Source: Marsupella aquatica
Lineage: Eukaryota > Marchantiophyta
Reading direction: 5' to 3'
NCBI GenBank assembly: GCA_973895155.1
Contig: OZ316894.1
Coordinates: 17,546,001-17,610,000, forward strand
Length of the DNA stretch: 64,000 bases
Below, one piece after another: positions 10,761 through 21,896 of the stretch; the first letter of the stretch is position 1, and each line of letters starts with the position of its first letter. A program made the translations under genes and the position numbers. The notes under the pieces are model-generated. The model saw only the letters and a list, made by a program, of their open reading frames with translations. It did no database searches and was not told the DNA's origin.

Positions 10761-12480
10761 TCCGACGCCGAGCTCCCTTATGGTCCAGGCTCGGATAGGC
10801 CATCCGGGGAGGACTTAGCATGGGGAGACTTGTGGGCAATGAGACGTGGCACTGGCGAGGCAAGGGGCCAAGCTGGGGACACAAACTAAGGACTTGGACT
10901 AGCCTATGGCTGGTCGGGTCAAGGGGAAATGGGCCGGGCTCAAGGATGGCCGTCTGGACCGTCGGATGGACTTTGAGTTCTGAGGGCTTTGGAGTGAGCT
11001 CCTCTTGGGCCCAAGGCCAATGGAGTTGACGCCATTGGCAACGGACGCTTGGGGTGCAAGTTGTGGCCTGATCCGGGTTGGGCCAGTCGGAGGCCCCGAG
11101 CGGCGATCAGACCTAAGGGCCTAGGCATGAGCACTGGGTCGGCCCAGTCACAACGGGCTAAGACACTTCGCTTGCGGATGCCTATCAAGAAAGTTATGGG
11201 CATTGCCAGTTGGTGGCGCGCCCATTATGCGCGATGGGATCCGGGTTGGGGGCCAAATGTTTAGGGACCAAAGCTAGTCCGGGGGTGGCAGGTCTCCAGA
11301 AGCATATATGAGGGGAGTGGTGTCTCCCTGGGGGCTAAGGCCGAGCCGAAGTCGTGAGCCGCGGCGATCGCGACACTAAGGGAAATCGCCAAACGGAAAT
11401 GATGATATCTTCCCAACGGGAAGTCCGTTGGAGGACTTCTTGGGTGCGTTGGAAAGCTCTTGAGGAGGGCTATGCCCTCTTGAGCTTAGATGGGTCCGGG
11501 GGTGCCATGGGTTCTCGTGGTTTGCGGATGTTAGCTCGCCCGCTTGCCAAATCCTGCCGAACAGCAGCCAAGCCGCGTTCAGCCTCCCAAGGGAGCTTGC
11601 GTTGGGGAGGCAAGGCCAAGTAGGTATGGAGGCTGAGTCCCAAGGGCGCTCAGTCCCTAGACCATTAGTGGGGCAAACCGAGTGCGGTTGTTAGAGTCGG
11701 GGCCGTTCTGGTCCCGGCGTGTGGAGACAAGCTTGGGACAAGTTTTAGGACAAGCTACGCTATTTGGGCCATGAGCATGTCCTGAGGTCAGGGCGGTCAG
11801 TTGGTGATGGATAGGTACAAGGGGGAACCCGGGCCGCGCCCAAGGAAGGAGCTGTCCTGGACGGACAGTGGGCGTGGGTTCTGGTTCCGGCTTATGGCAT
11901 CGGGAGGACCTATCGTTGACCTATTTACCAACGTCTATTGAGCTTGAGTTAGGATGCTAGACTGGGCGAGTTCTAGATCCGGAGGGGTTATGTACCGAGG
12001 TGCTTGGTTGTTTGTGCAGATAGTGAGGACCGTTGAGTAGCGGTCGAGTAGGTGAGCAAGTGCAAATTTGTATGGGCGTGGCCGCAGGTGGTGCTAGAGG
12101 CACTTGGATGCTTGCTCAAGGTATTCTGTGGAGGCATTCGGGCACCAAGGGCACTTAGGCGCAAGTGCTGGGATTGGTGAGGGCGCTGGGTGGCGAGGTC
12201 CACCACTTACAGCTTCCGCCATTGCACGCCGCACCGGTGATCATACCGGTGTTACTAGTTCTTCCTCAAACGGTAGCAGCTCCTCCTCAGACACTTTGTT
12301 TGACCGTCGCGATCCTGAAGCTCCATCGACGCCAATTCTTCCAATATCCTCCGAGTCACTCATATGAAACAATCACGAAAAAACATCTTTTTTTGAAACT
12401 TCTCATAAAACTCAAAACTCAACACCGCCGCGTAGCCCACAAAGCTAGGAGTCCAATACTGAAAGCCGAAATCAAAATCA
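10761..12480. other. GC-rich stretch without recognisable gene
   Basis: Composition shifts abruptly from AT-rich to clearly GC-rich near 10.74 kb, immediately upstream of the Copia gag, and returns to AT-rich near 12.4 kb. Many short ORFs exist on both strands, as expected by chance in GC-rich DNA, and none shows a domain. It may be the interior or LTR of another retroelement that truncated the Copia copy, but no boundary motif proves it. Confidence 0.5.
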
Positions 12481-12706
12481 AAATTTGACGGAAAAGTTAT
12501 TCAAATTTTTGTTGGGTGGGTAAAACCTTGGGAAACTCCCCCGTTTTGACCACCTCGGAGAATAACCAAAATACCCAGTACAACCCGTCGTCGGAATCGC
12601 GATGTGATCGGTGCACCGCATTGCTAACTCCAGTGGCAACGTCCTCGCCAAAAAAGAACCAAAAAAGTTACCGTTCGGCGGACGGAATCTTTGTCGGACG
12701 GCCAAA

Positions 12707-12738
12707 TTTAGGGTTTAGGGTTTAGGGTTTAGGGTTTA
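12707..12738 (+). repeat. Interstitial telomeric repeat, (TTTAGGG)4
   Basis: Four perfect TTTAGGG units are followed by TTTA. This is the telomere repeat of most plants. It lies inside the chromosome at the border between moderately GC-rich and strongly GC-rich DNA. Confidence 0.95.
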
Positions 12739-13420
12739 TTCCCGCACAGTCCGATAGGTCTCACAGGGGGCCGTTCCCCCTGTTGGAGCGGTTAAAATGG
12801 AGGGCGGCAGGTCCCTGCACGAAGGGAAAACAAGAGGAAGAAAAAATGGCTTAAAATAGGCCCTTAAAGGGGGTGCTAAGCTCCTTAAAACCAAAAATAC
12901 AGGTATAAGACAAAAGGCGCATCCGCGTATAGGCGACACGAGGCGGGCCAGGGGGCGTACAGGGTATTGAGGCGGGGGCCAGGAGTAAAAAATACAGCCG
13001 CCAGGGCAGGCAGCCGGTGCCGCGAAGTAGCGAGCACCTGCAAGGGCGCGTGGGGCCAGGTAGGAGTCGCAACAGCCGGCCGGCAGTCGCGAGGGCGTTG
13101 AGAAGGGTCGGCAGCCAAAGGGCGACCGGAGGGGGAGTAAGGGGGGCACGGGGTATACACGGGGGCGCGTAAGGACCAGCTTCCGGGTGGCTGCTATTGC
13201 GCCGGCCGGCGCTGCGCAGGGCCGAGGCGTGAGTAAAATACGGGGTGCGAGGGGGGGGAACAATCGGGGTCACGAGGGGGGCCGGGAACGAGGTGTGTGT
13301 ATACACCTTGTGTGTGTATACACAAGGTGTATACACAAAAGGGGCCCCAAATAACCCCTTTAAAATGCCAAAACACTCCCCCGGGAAAAAAATGAAGAAA
13401 AGACTCACCTAATTGCCGCC
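12739..13420. other. Strongly GC-rich block with a long hairpin
   Basis: This block is among the most GC-rich DNA in the window. Overlapping ORFs on the minus strand are Pro/Ala/Arg/Leu-rich in every frame, which reflects composition rather than a gene. A hairpin is formed by perfect 16-bp arms at 13297-13312 and 13321-13336 (arm GTGTATACACCTTGTG, loop 8 bp). The block ends near 13.39 kb, where AT-rich sequence resumes. Confidence 0.6.
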
Positions 13421-16373
13421 AATTTAAGTGCGGATATGTGCGGATCCCCATTTTCAAGTCCTTTGGTCAGAGTCCTCCTCAAGGGCTGTCGATAACATTG
13501 TCAACAATTGGAATGCCACTGCAGTCATTCAATTTTTTTCCCTCAATGGGCTCGAAAGCTTGTCGTGGAAATCCTGGATCAGCTTTTAAGTTCTTTGCCA
13601 CTAAAGATGGTCTAATGGACAATAATGCCAAGGTTATCCTATATACAAATATTCCATGTATTTTATATATAGTTCCTTTATTAAGTTTGTTGAACTGTCA
13701 TCCTTCCAAATTATAAATTCAAATATCTTTAGTGGCAATGTGCTTTAGTTCCTTTATTATGTATTTAACAATTATCCTTCCTAATTATAAATTCAAATAT
13801 CTTTAGTGACAATGTGCTGAATCTTGTCATCCTTTTGAATTATAAATTCAAATATCTTTAGTGACAATGTGTTGAATCCTGGATTTCCAGGTTTCTCATG
13901 TGCTCAATTGTGTTTTTCCTAGCAAATTCTTGTCCAAGTTTCTCATGAGCTCAATTTTGCTCTTCCTAGCCATTTATAGAAGCGGAACTTTGGTTTCTGA
14001 ATTGTCTTTTGAGATACTCGCATTCTCTCCTAGTACAAAACACAACTTCCTCCTCCTGACAATGTAGTGTATTACATCTTGTTTACTTAAAAAACAATGT
14101 ACACACTGATACATCAGTTTTTCACACAGAAATGCTTGGAATATTTCACCAAGTTACACAAACACTACCTAAAGTTTTGTCCCTTGAAGTTTTCCGGAAT
14201 ACTTGCAGGACCCTGATTATTGTACAGACTGATACATCGGTATTTCACATAAAATGCTTGGAACATTTACTGAGATATGCATTGTAAGTGGTTAACAAGT
14301 TTCACAAATACTCCCTACCGCTTTCTCATTTTACCACATTTTGCCCTGCTTAACTGAAATTTCCATAATAATTTTATATGATGCAGGAACCTGATCATCC
14401 CTAGTGTAGTCACCAACTACAATTGCTTCCACCCCAGCAGCAATCTTGAAGCATGTTTCTTGGAGCCTTATTTGTTAAAGTAATCAATGCTTCGCCTACA
14501 TAAAGAAAACAGGAGAATATATTCTAGCCTCAAGTGCCTTATTCTCAAAGTAATGAATGTTTGTTTTGTATTTGTCAAAGAAGTTAATGCCTCCCAGAGG
14601 TCCTGCTCAAACCGGGATGACCCTACGGTTCTATATCATACAAGACTACAAGTCCACCAGCTATTCTGGAGTTGTTGAGATGTTTAGCTTGAAGCAATTA
14701 AATTTTCTGCCCAAGGTTGAAGAGGTCAGCCAACAAGGTGACGAGTAATCTTCGTAGCCAGAGTGGCATCGGGAGTGGCATGACAATGGATATTATCGGT
14801 TGCTAAACGTGGTTAGCTGCAGTCCAGGCAGTGAGACATGGTTTACAAAAAGCCAAAGACACTTAAGAGTTTCTCATGTACACAATTTGACGCAATTACA
14901 TTTGTCTTGTAGTCTTTGTCGTTAAAGTAAATTCAGTTATCATCTAGGCCTTCTGTAAGACCAGCCGTCCTACAAATTCTAATTTTGGTTTCTCCCTCGG
15001 TCCTTATAAGCGCTAATTTGGTCCCTGCCTGATTGCACTCAAGAGACTTCAACCCACTCAGAGCCTATACCAAGCTAGAGAATGAGTTGCTCCAACTTAA
15101 GCAAAATTCCCCAAAGGATAGTTAAAAGTTTTTTAGGTCTATTATTGTATCTACATAATTTAAAAGAAAAAATTATGATGGCGTAAGAAGAAAGTAAAGT
15201 AACTTGTCATGTAGTGTTTCCAACTACAGTAGGAAAGATGCTAATGTAAAGAGCAATTCTTAATTAATCATTCTTTTGGAGTTGAGATGAATTTTGTATT
15301 AACCACCTTAAAGCAAGAATAAATCACTTTTGGGGGACTTGGTATCTATGCCCTCTCTGCCCACTGTCTTACAAAGTGTTGACCCCACTTTTGTTCCCAT
15401 GTGTCATTTTATAATAGGCAACTGTTTATAATAGGCCCGTTTCAAAATAATTGGTGGGCCTCTCAGATTGATCTCATAATGACTTTAGTTAGCAATATGT
15501 ATGTGACTCAAAACCATAAACTTGGGAACTCTGAGGAGCAGTTAAAAACCATTTTTTTCCTTCCGCTTCCTAGGTTTTGTGGAACCTTGCATGTGCCTCT
15601 TTTCAGAGTTTGTCCTTTTTAGGACCTCGTTTGCTTCCCTTGATAGTACTTTAGTTGTTCCAGTTTTTGGTTAAACCACACCTGCCCCTATAAAGGGCTA
15701 CGGGTAACCCGTAGCTCTCATTCTAAGGAGTAGAAGTTCAGAAATGGGCTTTGAGCTCCACAAAAGATGCTGACTGCAAAATCTTTTTTTGGCAAGTACT
15801 AACTCCACAAAACATGCTAGTGTTCCACCTTTTATAGTGAGTAGTGAGACATGGAATGAAGCTTTTATAGTGGCAGAAAAGGGGTTGGCATTATCTTTGT
15901 AGCTTGTTCTCACACTACTTGGACTTTTCACCCTCTTGGGAAGAGATGGCTTGGGGTTTAGGTATCCTTGAATTGTGACCTATGAAATCTCAATTTAGTA
16001 CAACTTGAATCTAAGGATCATACATATATTATATTCTAACAGAGGATGGGAAATATTTAAAAACAAATATAAATTTAGAGGGGGTCACAAACGGGGTCAC
16101 AAATTAAAAACTTTTTTTCAAAGGCAAATTGAAACAAATACATAATAAAAATTCTCAATAATGCAAAGTAATGTGATTAGGTTCCCGGACAAGGTAACAC
16201 TATTATGAACAAGTTCATCCTGAACTTTCTTGATTGTTTTGCCCTGTAGCAAATTGAAAGGAAAAATATTCTGCCGGTCCACCTCTGCCCATCTTTACCA
16301 TGTGAAAGTAATAATGAACCCTATGAAACTCAGTATTATGTGACTACTAGCCCAATGCCCGTGCATTGCACAA
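13421..16373. other. AT-rich intergenic DNA with small local duplications
   Basis: No gene is recognised. A unit containing TTATAAATTCAAATATCTTT is present three times at about 13711, 13785 and 13839. A unit of about 50 bp containing CTGATACATC and AATGCTTGGAA occurs at about 14105 and 14227. A perfect palindrome CTACGGGTAACCCGTAG lies near 15.7 kb. Confidence 0.55.
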
Positions 16374-17115
16374 AATATGTCAAGGTGAGAAAAGATATCG
16401 AGGTGAGAAAAAGATGCTGAGATGAGAAAAAGATGTCGCGGTGAGAAAAAATATGTTGAGGAGAGATAATGATATCAAAGTGAGAAAAAGGTGCAAGGAG
16501 AAAAAGATTTTGAGGTGAGAAAAAGATATCAAGGTGAGAAAAAGATGTCGATAAGAGAAAAAACTTGTCGAGGTGAAAAAAAGAGGTCCAGGAGAGAAAA
16601 AGATTTGGAGGTGAGAAAAAGATGTCAAGCCAAGACAAAGATGTTGAGGAGAGAAAAAGATTTTGAGGTGAGTAAAAGATATTGAGGAAGAAAAAGATGT
16701 CAAGGCAAGACAAATATATTGATTGAGGTGAGAAAAGACAGGGAAAAAGATGTTCAGAAGAGAAAAAATGTTGAGGCCAAAAAGAGATGTCAAAGGAGGG
16801 CAAAGATATTGAATTAAAAAAAGATGTTGAGGCAAGAAAAAATATTGAGGCAAACAAAGATGTTAAGGCAAGAAAAGATGTCAAGATGCAAAAAGATGTT
16901 GAGGCAAGGCAAAAGTCAAGGTGAAGCAAGAAAATATGGGCTTTGCAAGGTATACATTGAGGCATGTGATCATGTGTCATTGCAGCCATGTCAAAGCAAG
17001 GCAAAATTGTTGAGGTGAGGCAAAGATGTTAAGGCAAGACAAAACTGTTAAGGCAAGTTTAGACTGATGTTGAAGTGAGGCAAAAATGTTGAGGCATGCA
17101 AGACAAAAAAATGTC
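16374..17115 (+). repeat. Purine-rich degenerate tandem array
   Basis: For about 740 bp the plus strand is almost only A and G apart from regular T and C in the unit. The unit is about 18-21 bp with the consensus GAGGTGAGAAAAAGATGTC, repeated dozens of times with variation (GAGGCAAG, GAGGAGAG). Long ORFs on both strands through it are artefacts of the repeat. Such strand asymmetry could favour unusual DNA structure, but no function is shown. Confidence 0.85.
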
Positions 17116-17747
17116 ATCCGCCAAAGAAATGTAGACAATGCAAAGAAATGCAAGTAGGGCAAGAAAGTTGTTTAAACATCTCAAATGTTATTGCGACCAT
17201 GTTGTCATTGTTGTGATAGCTATGTTGTTGAGGAGAGCAAGAGAGGTGATGCCCCCCTGGGGCTTTGCAGGGTCAAGGTGTGGTTTGCACAATGGTATTG
17301 GGAGGGGAGCATTTTAATTTTTCTCTTCATCCCCTTTTCACTATTTCTTTGCTCCCTCGACACTCCATTCCTCCCCTCTTTCTTACCTTAATTTGGCACC
17401 ATCAAATAAACCAAAAAAATGCAAAATTAAATAAAGAGAAGAAAAAGGGAATTAAAAGCAAAATTAATCCATTTTGCTTCTTTTTAAAGTTTCATAATTA
17501 TACTCTTTGAAAAAATCCCAAAAGTTTGTCAGCCCCAAAAGTTTTTCCTATGTGTGTACTTTAATAAAAGAAAAAGCAACATTTAAAATGATTTCACATA
17601 AAATAGAATCATCACATTTTGGATGATGTTACATAGGACTAATGTTAAATGATGTCAAGTTTCTCCTTCCTATGTGTACTATAATAAAAGAAAAAGCAAA
17701 ATTTAAAATGATGTCACATGAAATCACTTGAACCATCACATTTTGGA
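17116..17747. other. Intergenic DNA with repeats of CACATTTTGGATGATGTCACAT
   Basis: No gene is recognised. From about 17.58 kb, copies of a unit containing CACATTTTGGATGATGT lead into the inverted repeat that starts at 17748. At least three copies occur between 17.6 and 17.8 kb. Confidence 0.55.
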
Positions 17748-17957
17748 TGATGTCACATAAGGTCGAAGCGTCACATTTTGGATGATGTCACATAAGACTA
17801 ATGTCATGTACTGTGTATTCTACTATAATGCCAAGTATATCACTTGACAGTCCTGGTTAATCACTCCAAGAGTACACAAAAAATTTAAAACAAATTTGAC
17901 GGCTGAGGTTGATTCACTCCATTTTCAATTGTGTATGCAGACGAAAATAACTTTTTG
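17748..17957 (+). repeat. Left inverted repeat flanking the terpene synthase gene
   Basis: These 210 bp match the reverse complement of 21691-21896 along their whole length with modest divergence. Examples of shared blocks are GATGTCACATAA, CACTTGACAGTCCTGGT and ATCACTCCAAGAGTACACAA. The pair encloses about 3.7 kb that includes the terpene synthase gene. The size suits long terminal inverted repeats of a Mutator-like element, but no matching target-site duplication was found outside the arms. Confidence 0.85.
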
Positions 17958-18028
17958 GTTGCATTGCATATTATAGAAGTGGACATGGCTAGTACACATG
18001 GCTAGTCCACTTCTATATGCAATGCAAC
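17958..18028. repeat. Hairpin next to the left inverted repeat
   Basis: Arms at 17958-17984 and 18005-18028 are near-perfect inverted copies (GTTGCATTGCATA...GAAGTGGAC), separated by a loop of about 20 bp. It lies directly inside the left inverted repeat. Confidence 0.8.
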
Positions 18029-19121
18029 CAAATATAATATGCAATGCAACTCCCCTTTTTATAAGGCAAACTTTTAATTCCTTATAATGACTTAATTTAT
18101 GCCAAATTGACCATGTGAAGTTTAATTCATTTTAGTCTACTAAACTCATGTACCAGCCTCTCAATTCAAAGAATCCAAATATGTACCTTACATAATTAAA
18201 ACTAAAACTAAATTGTTTTGACTTGCCAGAACTTGTTAAAAACCAAATTATATGGGTTTTTTTTAATACAGGGTCTGCAGCCAAACTAGCCAGCTTTGTA
18301 GGATTTAAAAAATATTTTTAGTGAAAATTAATTACAGCAAGTTGAGAATTGTTTTGTAAACTTGTGTGGAAAACGAAGAAAAACCAAACTTGATGTATGA
18401 CTCATAAAAATTTTAAAGTGAAAAAACTCAACTTTTTCCAATTTTTAATATTTATTATAGCCAACGTTTTAGTCCATATGAAAATATAGACTCTTGCCTA
18501 TTATACAAGAGTTGCTTAAACAAGAGGTCATTCCATCATTCCACAAAGAGGCTGTTGGATTTAGGTTTTCATGGGTAAAACAATTATTACATAATGATGT
18601 CATTGCTCAAAAATTGTACTTTAATAAAGGTAAATTTTTGGAGAAAAGGTCACAATGTACAAAGTGAAGAGAAATATATGTACTGAATATTGAAAAGTGA
18701 AGAGAATATTACACATGGCTCTTCTTGGGGGTTTTCGTGGTGCCTTTTCTGTTATCTAGTCTCTTGCCTATGTGTTTCCCACTGTTTGTCCTGGTGGCTT
18801 TCCCTTTATTGGGTCTCTTGCGCGTGGGATTGTGCCTCCAGGATATATTGCCCTCCTTTTGTGTGGGTTCAGGTTGCCCCTCCTCTTGTGTGGGCTGGCT
18901 CTTTTTGTGTGGGTTCAAGATAACCCTGCTTTTGTGGGAATTCAAGATGACCCTGCTTTTGTGTGGATTCGTCCCTCTACTGTAGGATGGCTCTGCTTTT
19001 TCTTTTGGCTGTCTGATATGTATATATAGTCAGTCAGTTAGACACCTCACATTGGAGTTTGTCACATTGGAGGGTGAACACACTGCCTATTATTGCAGGT
19101 TTCTAGGGGACCTCCGCATAG
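18029..19121. other. AT-rich DNA upstream of the terpene synthase gene
   Basis: No gene is recognised. A short tandem repeat with CCCTGCTTTTGTG units occurs at about 18.93-18.97 kb. The final 150 bp should contain the 5' region or an upstream exon of the terpene synthase gene. Confidence 0.45.
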
Positions 19122-21431
19122 ATGATGAGGTTGCTCCAGAGCTTTCAGAACTGCACTATGTCGATTTCTTCACCTCAGATGTCTTATTTGTGGAAGTCCA
19201 TCCTGAAAGATAAATCCCACGTTCGCAGAGCGGCCTTGCTTGATGCAAGTGAATCAAGTACGACAGAGTTCAGTGCTCAGGAAGCAGCTGTGAAGGTGAG
19301 TAACGCAAGATCAGCCGTTATTCGAGCAGCGACTTTCGAGAACCGAAGTCAGTTTAAAATGGAGAGAACACAGGAAGAAGTCATCACAGAAATCCAGTCC
19401 ATGAAGGCACCGGAGTTCGTCCCTCCCTACCCATCAAGACAGAACCGTCATGCAGCAAAGGCCATCGGCAACAGTCTCACCTGGTTCGATCAGCAATCCT
19501 TGGCAACAGTCTTATCGGATCCTACAAAAATGCAGAAATTCATGCGGGGCAAGGTGAATGATTTTTTCACAGGGATTTACGTGGATGCGGAGGAGCAAGA
19601 GATGTCATGGCTCTGCTGCTATGCCTTATGGGCGTTCTTGCTGGACGATTTGTTTGATGAAAATATGTACGCTCGCTCACCAGACAAGGTGGCTCCCCTC
19701 TTATTGGAGCTGAACACGTTAATGATGTGGTCTTTCCCCGACGATCCTAGTCTTTACAGCATCTTGTTGGAATTAGTAGACCTGTTTCCCGAGGAGCAAC
19801 GAGAGACCATGCTTGACAACGTCGACACCAAGCTAGCCAACGCTAGACTACATCCTGGCTCAGGTGAAAAAATTAATGCTGCAACCAGCACCCCGCAAAA
19901 TTCCATTTTCACGATTTCAAAACATCGATTTAGCCCTATGTACATGGTTGCCGAGATTCTGAACGTCAGCTTGTCATTATTGTGGTTGCGGTATTTGTTT
20001 CAGTGAAGATAGAATATATGGAAGACATGCCCGCCTTCTGTTTTATACCCTGGTGCTGCATCTACAGTAACAGAATTTATCTCCTTTTCCGTCAATTTTT
20101 CTGTAGTAAATTTATTTGAATGCTGAAATTTGAAGACGTCGAGCCATGATATCAGTTTGGATCATACTATGTACTTCAGATTTGACTTTACAAACTTATA
20201 CCGTTCGAATACAGCTTATGATACTGCCCATCTCGGGCCGATGATAGTATCTTTCAAAGACCTGTGGGACAAGCTTTTGACAGCAACTCCTTCCGACTCT
20301 GTGATCCGATGGGGCAACTCAGTGCAGCGGTTTTTCTTGGGTAGCCTTCGCGAGACAATGAACCGGAATCACAAGAACATTCCGTCTCTCGACGAGTACA
20401 TTGTTATTCGTAGAGACACCTCGGCAGCGGAGTCGTGCATGGTAATTCACAGATATATCACTACCGATATTAACGACACTGAATTTAACTCAAGAGCTTA
20501 AGTGCTTTGAATGATTTCAAAACTGAGAAGCCAACTGATGGTTACATAATTATACGTTCTCCGGGCCAGAGTCTGGCAATTATATATCCATCAGAAAACC
20601 ATATTCAACCCTCTTCGTGGTTATCATTTACAGCTCTTGTTGAGGCTAGGAACGATTACTACAGGCTGTATATATTAGGCAAGACTGAGTGAGGCAAATG
20701 TTATTTTTGTCATAAACGCAGTTGATAGTCGACTATGCGGCAAAATTCATTACCAGTTTGCCTAGGGAGATATTTGAAAGTCCTGAGATGAAATCGTTTC
20801 TGGCTGCTCTCAACGATATTCTTTCATGGCACAACGACATGTTTTCATTCAAGAAGGTAACTATATTGCGCTGTATTCCACAAATTTTACTATTATATTT
20901 TGGTGGAAAACTCTGGAAAGCTAACATGCGTAGCCCCATAATACCATCCTCAATTATACTATTTATTCTACAATATGAATAATGCCTCTCAACGGATAGA
21001 TATATCATCAGTTTATGTTCTTGTCCGACGGATTCGCAACACTTTCTTAAGATGACACGGTGAGTCCTGAGCTGCAGTAAGTGGACACCGACGACTACGT
21101 AGGATAAACTCATATTTTAACTGTTACTTACAAACCCTGGGGGAACTAATTGTGGGCTGCATGACTGTTGTGGCAGGAATTGGTAAATGGCGAAGTGCAC
21201 AACTTGGTGTTTTTGGTCAGCCACGAGTCTAAGTGCTCGTTCTCAGAAGCTTTGGTGATTGTCCAGGGAATGCTTCAAGAACGAGTACAGGACTTGGACC
21301 GAGCCTTTCGTGATTTGGAGGCAATCTCAACGCAAGAAAATCAATGGGCTGCTGCCGCATACATTAAAACCGCACAATATTGCATTTCTGGGATACACGA
21401 TTTCGAGCTGAGGAGTCAACGGTACCACTAG
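19122..21431 (+). CDS. Microbial-type terpene synthase-like protein, multi-exon
   Basis: The product resembles class I terpene synthases of the microbial-type (MTPSL) family of non-seed plants, which ionise prenyl diphosphates with Mg2+. Exon A (from 19122) holds the aspartate-rich motif DDLFDE in WAFLLDDLFDEN, after an N-terminal FVPPYPSRQN segment. A second exon ending at 20441 has FKDLWDKLL, RFFLGSL and PSLDEYIVIRR. Exon 20722-20856 starts LIVDYAAKF and ends NDMFSFKK. It joins at phase 0 to exon 21177-21431 (ELVNGEVHN), restoring the metal-binding NDxxSxxKE motif. The last exon ends SQRYH, like the family C-terminus. The junction after exon A is unsettled: donor 19863 with acceptor 20247/20248 keeps the frame but has a poor acceptor. 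The true start may lie downstream (MERTQEE) or in an earlier exon. No stop interrupts the exons, so the gene may be functional. Product specificity cannot be read. Confidence 0.85.
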
Positions 21432-21690
21432 ATGATTCATGTACAGTGTAGTCAGCTACAGTAGTTATTATATAAGTAAAACCTGGCAGTATTTCGTCAG
21501 TGCATTCTAGATCTTTTGCTTCTAGAGCTCGCCAAGGCCAAAATGTTTTATATATTGTACATAGAAAACACTAGCGAGTGGTGAATCCATATAAGGGCCC
21601 TGCATGTGTGGTGCGGCTGCTCGAATCATTGAATCAAATCTATCTACTGTAGTTCCATAATATTTAATGCTGCCAAAGAGTTCTTTTAGT
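21432..21690. other. 3' flank of the terpene synthase gene
   Basis: This AT-rich sequence follows the stop codon and precedes the right inverted repeat. It should contain the 3' untranslated region. No other feature is seen. Confidence 0.4.
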
Positions 21691-21896
21691 CAAAAAGTTC
21701 GTTTCGTCTGCTTATAAAATTGAAAATGGAGGGAATCAACTCAAGCCTTCAGATTTCTTTAAAAAATTTGTGTACTCTTGGAGTGATTGACCAGGACTGT
21801 CAAGTGATATTCTCATTATAGTAGAATAGAGACTACATGACAATAGTCTTATATGACATCATCCAAAATGTGATGACTTGACTTTATGTGACATCA
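21691..21896 (-). repeat. Right inverted repeat flanking the terpene synthase gene
   Basis: This is the reverse-complement partner of 17748-17957. The outer end (ATGTGACATCA) abuts a CACTA-like terminus that starts at 21895 and begins a TCCGAT-rich block. Overwriting by that element could explain the missing target-site duplication. Confidence 0.85.

Noticed and set aside
10820-12488. Short plus-strand ORFs in the GC-rich segment
   Set aside because: No motif, no codon pattern and no support from neighbours. They are treated as chance.
12736-13457. Several long minus-strand ORFs (87-185 codons)
   Set aside because: They overlap in different frames, are Pro/Ala/Arg-rich in each, and show no domain. 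This is expected in GC-rich DNA with few stop codons.
16336-17004. 222-codon minus-strand ORF rich in Phe/Leu/Ser
   Set aside because: It is a translation of the purine-rich tandem array; the repeats alone explain the open frame.
19099-19212. Alternative frame FLGDLRIDDEVAPELSELH upstream of the terpene synthase
   Set aside because: It looks protein-like but is short, ends at a stop and cannot be joined to a recognised domain, so it was not called a gene.
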